DNA of 43,085 nucleotides, from contig CAMJPL010000027.1 of assembly GCA_946407735.1 (NCBI GenBank), forward strand, positions 1-43,085, given 5' to 3'. Every line of letters starts with the position of its first letter. Within the stretch, counting starts at the first letter, position 1. The DNA comes from an uncultured Clostridia bacterium (GTDB lineage: Bacteria > Bacillota > Clostridia > Oscillospirales > CAG-272). Position numbers and translations under genes: made by a program. This document shows positions 41,039-43,085 of this stretch, in pieces. Under the pieces are notes generated by a model. The model ran no database searches and had not been told where the DNA came from. It worked only from the letters and a program-made list of their open reading frames with translations.

Positions 41039-42535
41039 TTACTGCTTCAGCGAAGCGTATCCGTCGAGCAGCTTCGCAAGGTTTTTCTCGATCTTTTCCT
41101 TCTGCGCTTCAAACGCGGACGTTATCTCTTTGCCCTTGATTATCGAATTGTTGAACAGGTGATTGATATCATTCAGCGAAACGGAGTTGAGATAGGCGAA
41201 ATCGAACCACAGCGAATCCCTGATGAGTTCGAGCATTTCCGCCGACTCATTGTCCCTCGCGTATTTGCCCTTCAGCGCGCTCTCGAAATATGCCGGTGTA
41301 ATGCTGTTGTATCCGTCTATCGCCATAGCCTCGATGACCGCTCCGGCCCTGTCGGTGTTTTCGACCGACGAGGGTATCCCGACGACCGTCAGATTTTCCA
41401 TCGCGCATGTATAATATCTCTCCTGACTTTCGTCGAGCTTTGGCATTGGTATGATCCCGAAATCGACGTCCATGCCGCGCATGACCTTGGCGGAAGACAG
41501 CACCTGCGCCATTATGAACATATTTCCGTTCTGATATTTCTGCTGCATAACGGTCGTAAGATCAAGCGTGTCCTGACCGTCCTGCTTGCCTTCAAGATAA
41601 TCGCTGCTCAGCCTGAAATCCCTGAATCTGTCAAAAGCCGTTACCATCCTGTCGCTTAAATAGGTGATATAAGGATACCCGTCATCTCCGCGCTTTGAGA
41701 AATCCAGTCCGAAGCTGATCGTCTGCGCGATGCACATATTGTTGTATGAATAGCAGCCGACCCTGTCGTCCGCGCTGATAACGCTGTCTCCGTTTATATC
41801 CGACGTTACGGCGTGAGACATCTGAACCTGTTTGTCGAAGGTCCATGTCCCGGCATTTACCAGCTCATACGGATTTTCAAGAGCCATGTCCTCGCGCATC
41901 TTTTTGTTGAAGAACATTACGCACATATTGTCAAGCGAATTGACCGATATCGAGCCGGTGGCAAGATAAAGCGAACCGTCTATCTCCATGTTTTCGACAT
42001 AGCCCTGCGACCACCATTCCTTTGACAGATCTATATATCTGTTCCCGGCGAGATCATGAAACAGCCCGTCGGGAATGACGGGAAGCATGTAATTGGCTGC
42101 CGAGGCGGCTATGTCATATGCTCCGTCTCCGGCGAGAACGCTGGATTTCAGCTCGCCGAGATACTTATCCTTTGTGGAAAAAGTCCCGGTAATGTCTGCT
42201 ATTTTAAGATTTATGCCGAGAAGCTCCTCGACAGCCAGCTGACGCTTGTATATCGCGTCATTTACGACATCGGCAGTGTCATCATTGAGGAATTCATAAA
42301 GGAATTCGCTTCTTACGAGCATCGTTACGTCTTCTCCGTCCCATCTTTCGTCTATGACAAGAGACGGCAGCTCTTCGGCGGCCGTGGTCTCGGCGTCACC
42401 GTCTGCGGCTTCCGATATCTGCGGAGACTGAACATCAGTATCGTCTGGCTTTGTATCTGCCGCGCCGCCGCCGCATGATGACGCGAGTACTGAAACAAGA
42501 AGAAGAGATGATAAGACATACGGGTGTTTTTTCAT
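41039..42535 (-). CDS. Extracellular solute-binding lipoprotein
   Basis: 498 residues; GGAGT upstream of the ATG. Lipobox ASSC with C21 as lipid anchor, acidic linker, then a carbohydrate-class solute-binding fold (DDTADVVNDAIYKRQLAVEE, VDFGIIPMPKLDESQERYY, C-terminal EKIEKNLAKLLDGY). Residues 246-257 (DINGDSVISADD) resemble a calcium-binding loop at the same place as in the binding protein at 24007-25497, so the two are distant paralogues. No ABC permease is adjacent. First gene of a two-gene operon with the FAD/HEAT oxidoreductase, which is an unusual partner for a binding protein. Confidence 0.88.
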   Translation of the reverse strand: MKKHPYVLSSLLLVSVLASSCGGGAADTKPDDTDVQSPQISEAADGDAETTAAEELPSLVIDERWDGEDVTMLVRSEFLYEFLNDDTADVVNDAIYKRQLAVEELLGINLKIADITGTFSTKDKYLGELKSSVLAGDGAYDIAASAANYMLPVIPDGLFHDLAGNRYIDLSKEWWSQGYVENMEIDGSLYLATGSISVNSLDNMCVMFFNKKMREDMALENPYELVNAGTWTFDKQVQMSHAVTSDINGDSVISADDRVGCYSYNNMCIAQTISFGLDFSKRGDDGYPYITYLSDRMVTAFDRFRDFRLSSDYLEGKQDGQDTLDLTTVMQQKYQNGNMFIMAQVLSSAKVMRGMDVDFGIIPMPKLDESQERYYTCAMENLTVVGIPSSVENTDRAGAVIEAMAIDGYNSITPAYFESALKGKYARDNESAEMLELIRDSLWFDFAYLNSVSLNDINHLFNNSIIKGKEITSAFEAQKEKIEKNLAKLLDGYASLKQ

Positions 42536-42600
42536 ATGGATGACTCCTGACGAAAAGACTGAAATTATTGCATCATGTTTATTTGTTTATTTATGCTATT

Positions 42601-42629
42601 ATTATATCACTTTACATCCGCTTTTTCAA
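42601..42629 (-). promoter_or_regulatory. Sigma70 promoter of the binding protein-oxidoreductase operon
   Basis: On the minus strand: -35 TTGAAA (42624-42629), 17-bp spacer, -10 TATAAT (42601-42606), about 66 bp before the ATG. Confidence 0.85.
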
Positions 42630-42639
42630 CCGCTTTGTG

Positions 42640-42996
42640 AAGTATTGCCTTGATTTGAGAAAAAGCAGAATCTGCTGTTTGAATATTAATTTGCATACAA
42701 TTTTAGCCGCATATTTTTCCCCAAATGGGTATACAATAACGATCATAAAAGACAATCAAGGTAAAAAGCAGGTCCACAAAAAAAAGGAGAGGCTAAACGA
42801 AGCCACATATTAAAAGGGATTAAGGATGCGTCAAAAAGCGTCAAGAGAACTTTGAAAAAGTTATTGCAATTCCCCCCGGATTGCAATAGAAATCTCAGAA
42901 ACCCTTGTAAATACAAGGTTAATACGACATGACCATTTGAATTACCCAAAGATTTACCCAAAAACACGGTACAGCACATTTTTGAGGATTGAAGAA
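42640..42996. other. Non-coding region with clustered short repeats
   Basis: No supportable gene. It contains ATTGCAAT twice (42863-42870, 42880-42887), the near-palindrome CCTTGTA-AA-TACAAGG (42903-42918) and TTACCCAAA as two direct copies 12 bp apart (42942-42950, 42954-42962). Such clusters occur at attachment sites of tyrosine-recombinase elements, but no integrase is visible in the window. Confidence 0.4.
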
Positions 42997-43029
42997 AAAA
43001 TATAAAGGGGATTGCCCCCTTTATATTTT
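42997..43029 (-). terminator. Terminator of the gene entering from the right edge
   Basis: Fourteen-bp perfect stem (42997-43010 and 43016-43029), 5-nt loop, T-rich tail on the minus strand. It lies directly after the stop codon at 43032. Confidence 0.8.
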
Positions 43030-43031
43030 AC

Positions 43032-43085
43032 TTAATCTTCATATTTTGAAAGCATTAGATCAATTAACTTGCGATCATTATCTGA
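43032..43085 (-). CDS. 3' end of an unidentified minus-strand gene
   Basis: Seventeen residues and a TAA are visible, ending LIDLMLSKYED. Support is the open frame to the window edge and the strong terminator right after the stop. Too short to identify. Confidence 0.5.
   Translation of the reverse strand, partial: SDNDRKLIDLMLSKYED

Noticed and set aside
42743..42979. 78-codon minus-strand frame rich in Phe and Leu
   Set aside because: No ribosome binding site, odd composition, and it covers the repeats and palindromes of the non-coding region.

Overview
The window looks like a chromosomal segment of an uncultured gut or rumen member of the Bacillota, most likely class Clostridia. This rests on several features seen together: near-consensus sigma70 promoters with 17-bp spacers, AGGAGG-type ribosome binding sites, an LPXTG surface protein, lipobox solute-binding proteins, an L-box (lysine) riboswitch, an ECF-type transporter and a Nif11-type peptide remnant. 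The species cannot be named from the sequence. No rRNA, tRNA or CRISPR array was seen.

Layout. (1) 2-4417: a large surface adhesin whose 5' end lies outside the window. It has an EETTTS repeat stalk, a fibro-slime domain, SpaA and Cna-B folds and an LPSTG anchor. (2) 4483-7968: an unusual amino-acid permease fused to a GGDEF domain, divergent from a Gfo/Idh/MocA oxidoreductase. (3) 8033-10677 (minus): a secreted transglutaminase-like protein followed 14 bp later by a 63-codon peptide gene. (4) 10933-13402: a tight trio of BadF/NAGK-type sugar kinase, short Old-Yellow-Enzyme reductase and deoxyinosine/uracil-type DNA glycosylase. (5) 13435-15363 (minus): a GH127 beta-L-arabinofuranosidase-like enzyme. 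(6) 15497-21525 (minus): a DeoR-type regulator followed by a 2-oxoacid dehydrogenase complex in the order E2, E3, E1, with the E1 alpha and beta chains fused. (7) 21775-23795: a lysine riboswitch with a terminator, controlling an NhaC-family antiporter. (8) 24007-27584: an orphan solute-binding lipoprotein convergent with a DUF6259-like glycosidase candidate.

(9) 28122-35299: a six-gene, translationally coupled operon. It encodes an MptD/Trep_Strep S component, an AraC regulator, two YbtP/YbtQ-like ABC half-transporters, an EcfT and a double-headed EcfA. It looks like one self-regulated uptake system, possibly for a metallophore. (10) 35353-37025: AT-rich non-coding DNA with a long-range inverted repeat, then a decayed RiPP locus. 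There the front half of a radical SAM maturase is joined in frame to a Nif11-type precursor that carries an internal TAG. (11) 37101-42535: a GH43-like glycosidase, and on the minus strand a solute-binding lipoprotein plus an FAD oxidoreductase with HEAT repeats. (12) 42640-43085: non-coding DNA with repeats, a terminator and the last codons of a minus-strand gene.

Overall the segment serves glycan scavenging (GH127, GH43, the DUF6259-like protein, sugar kinase, two binding proteins), central carbon oxidation and solute uptake. The most unusual items are the permease-GGDEF fusion, the hybrid ECF/ABC operon, the transglutaminase-peptide pair and the radical SAM-Nif11 chimera.
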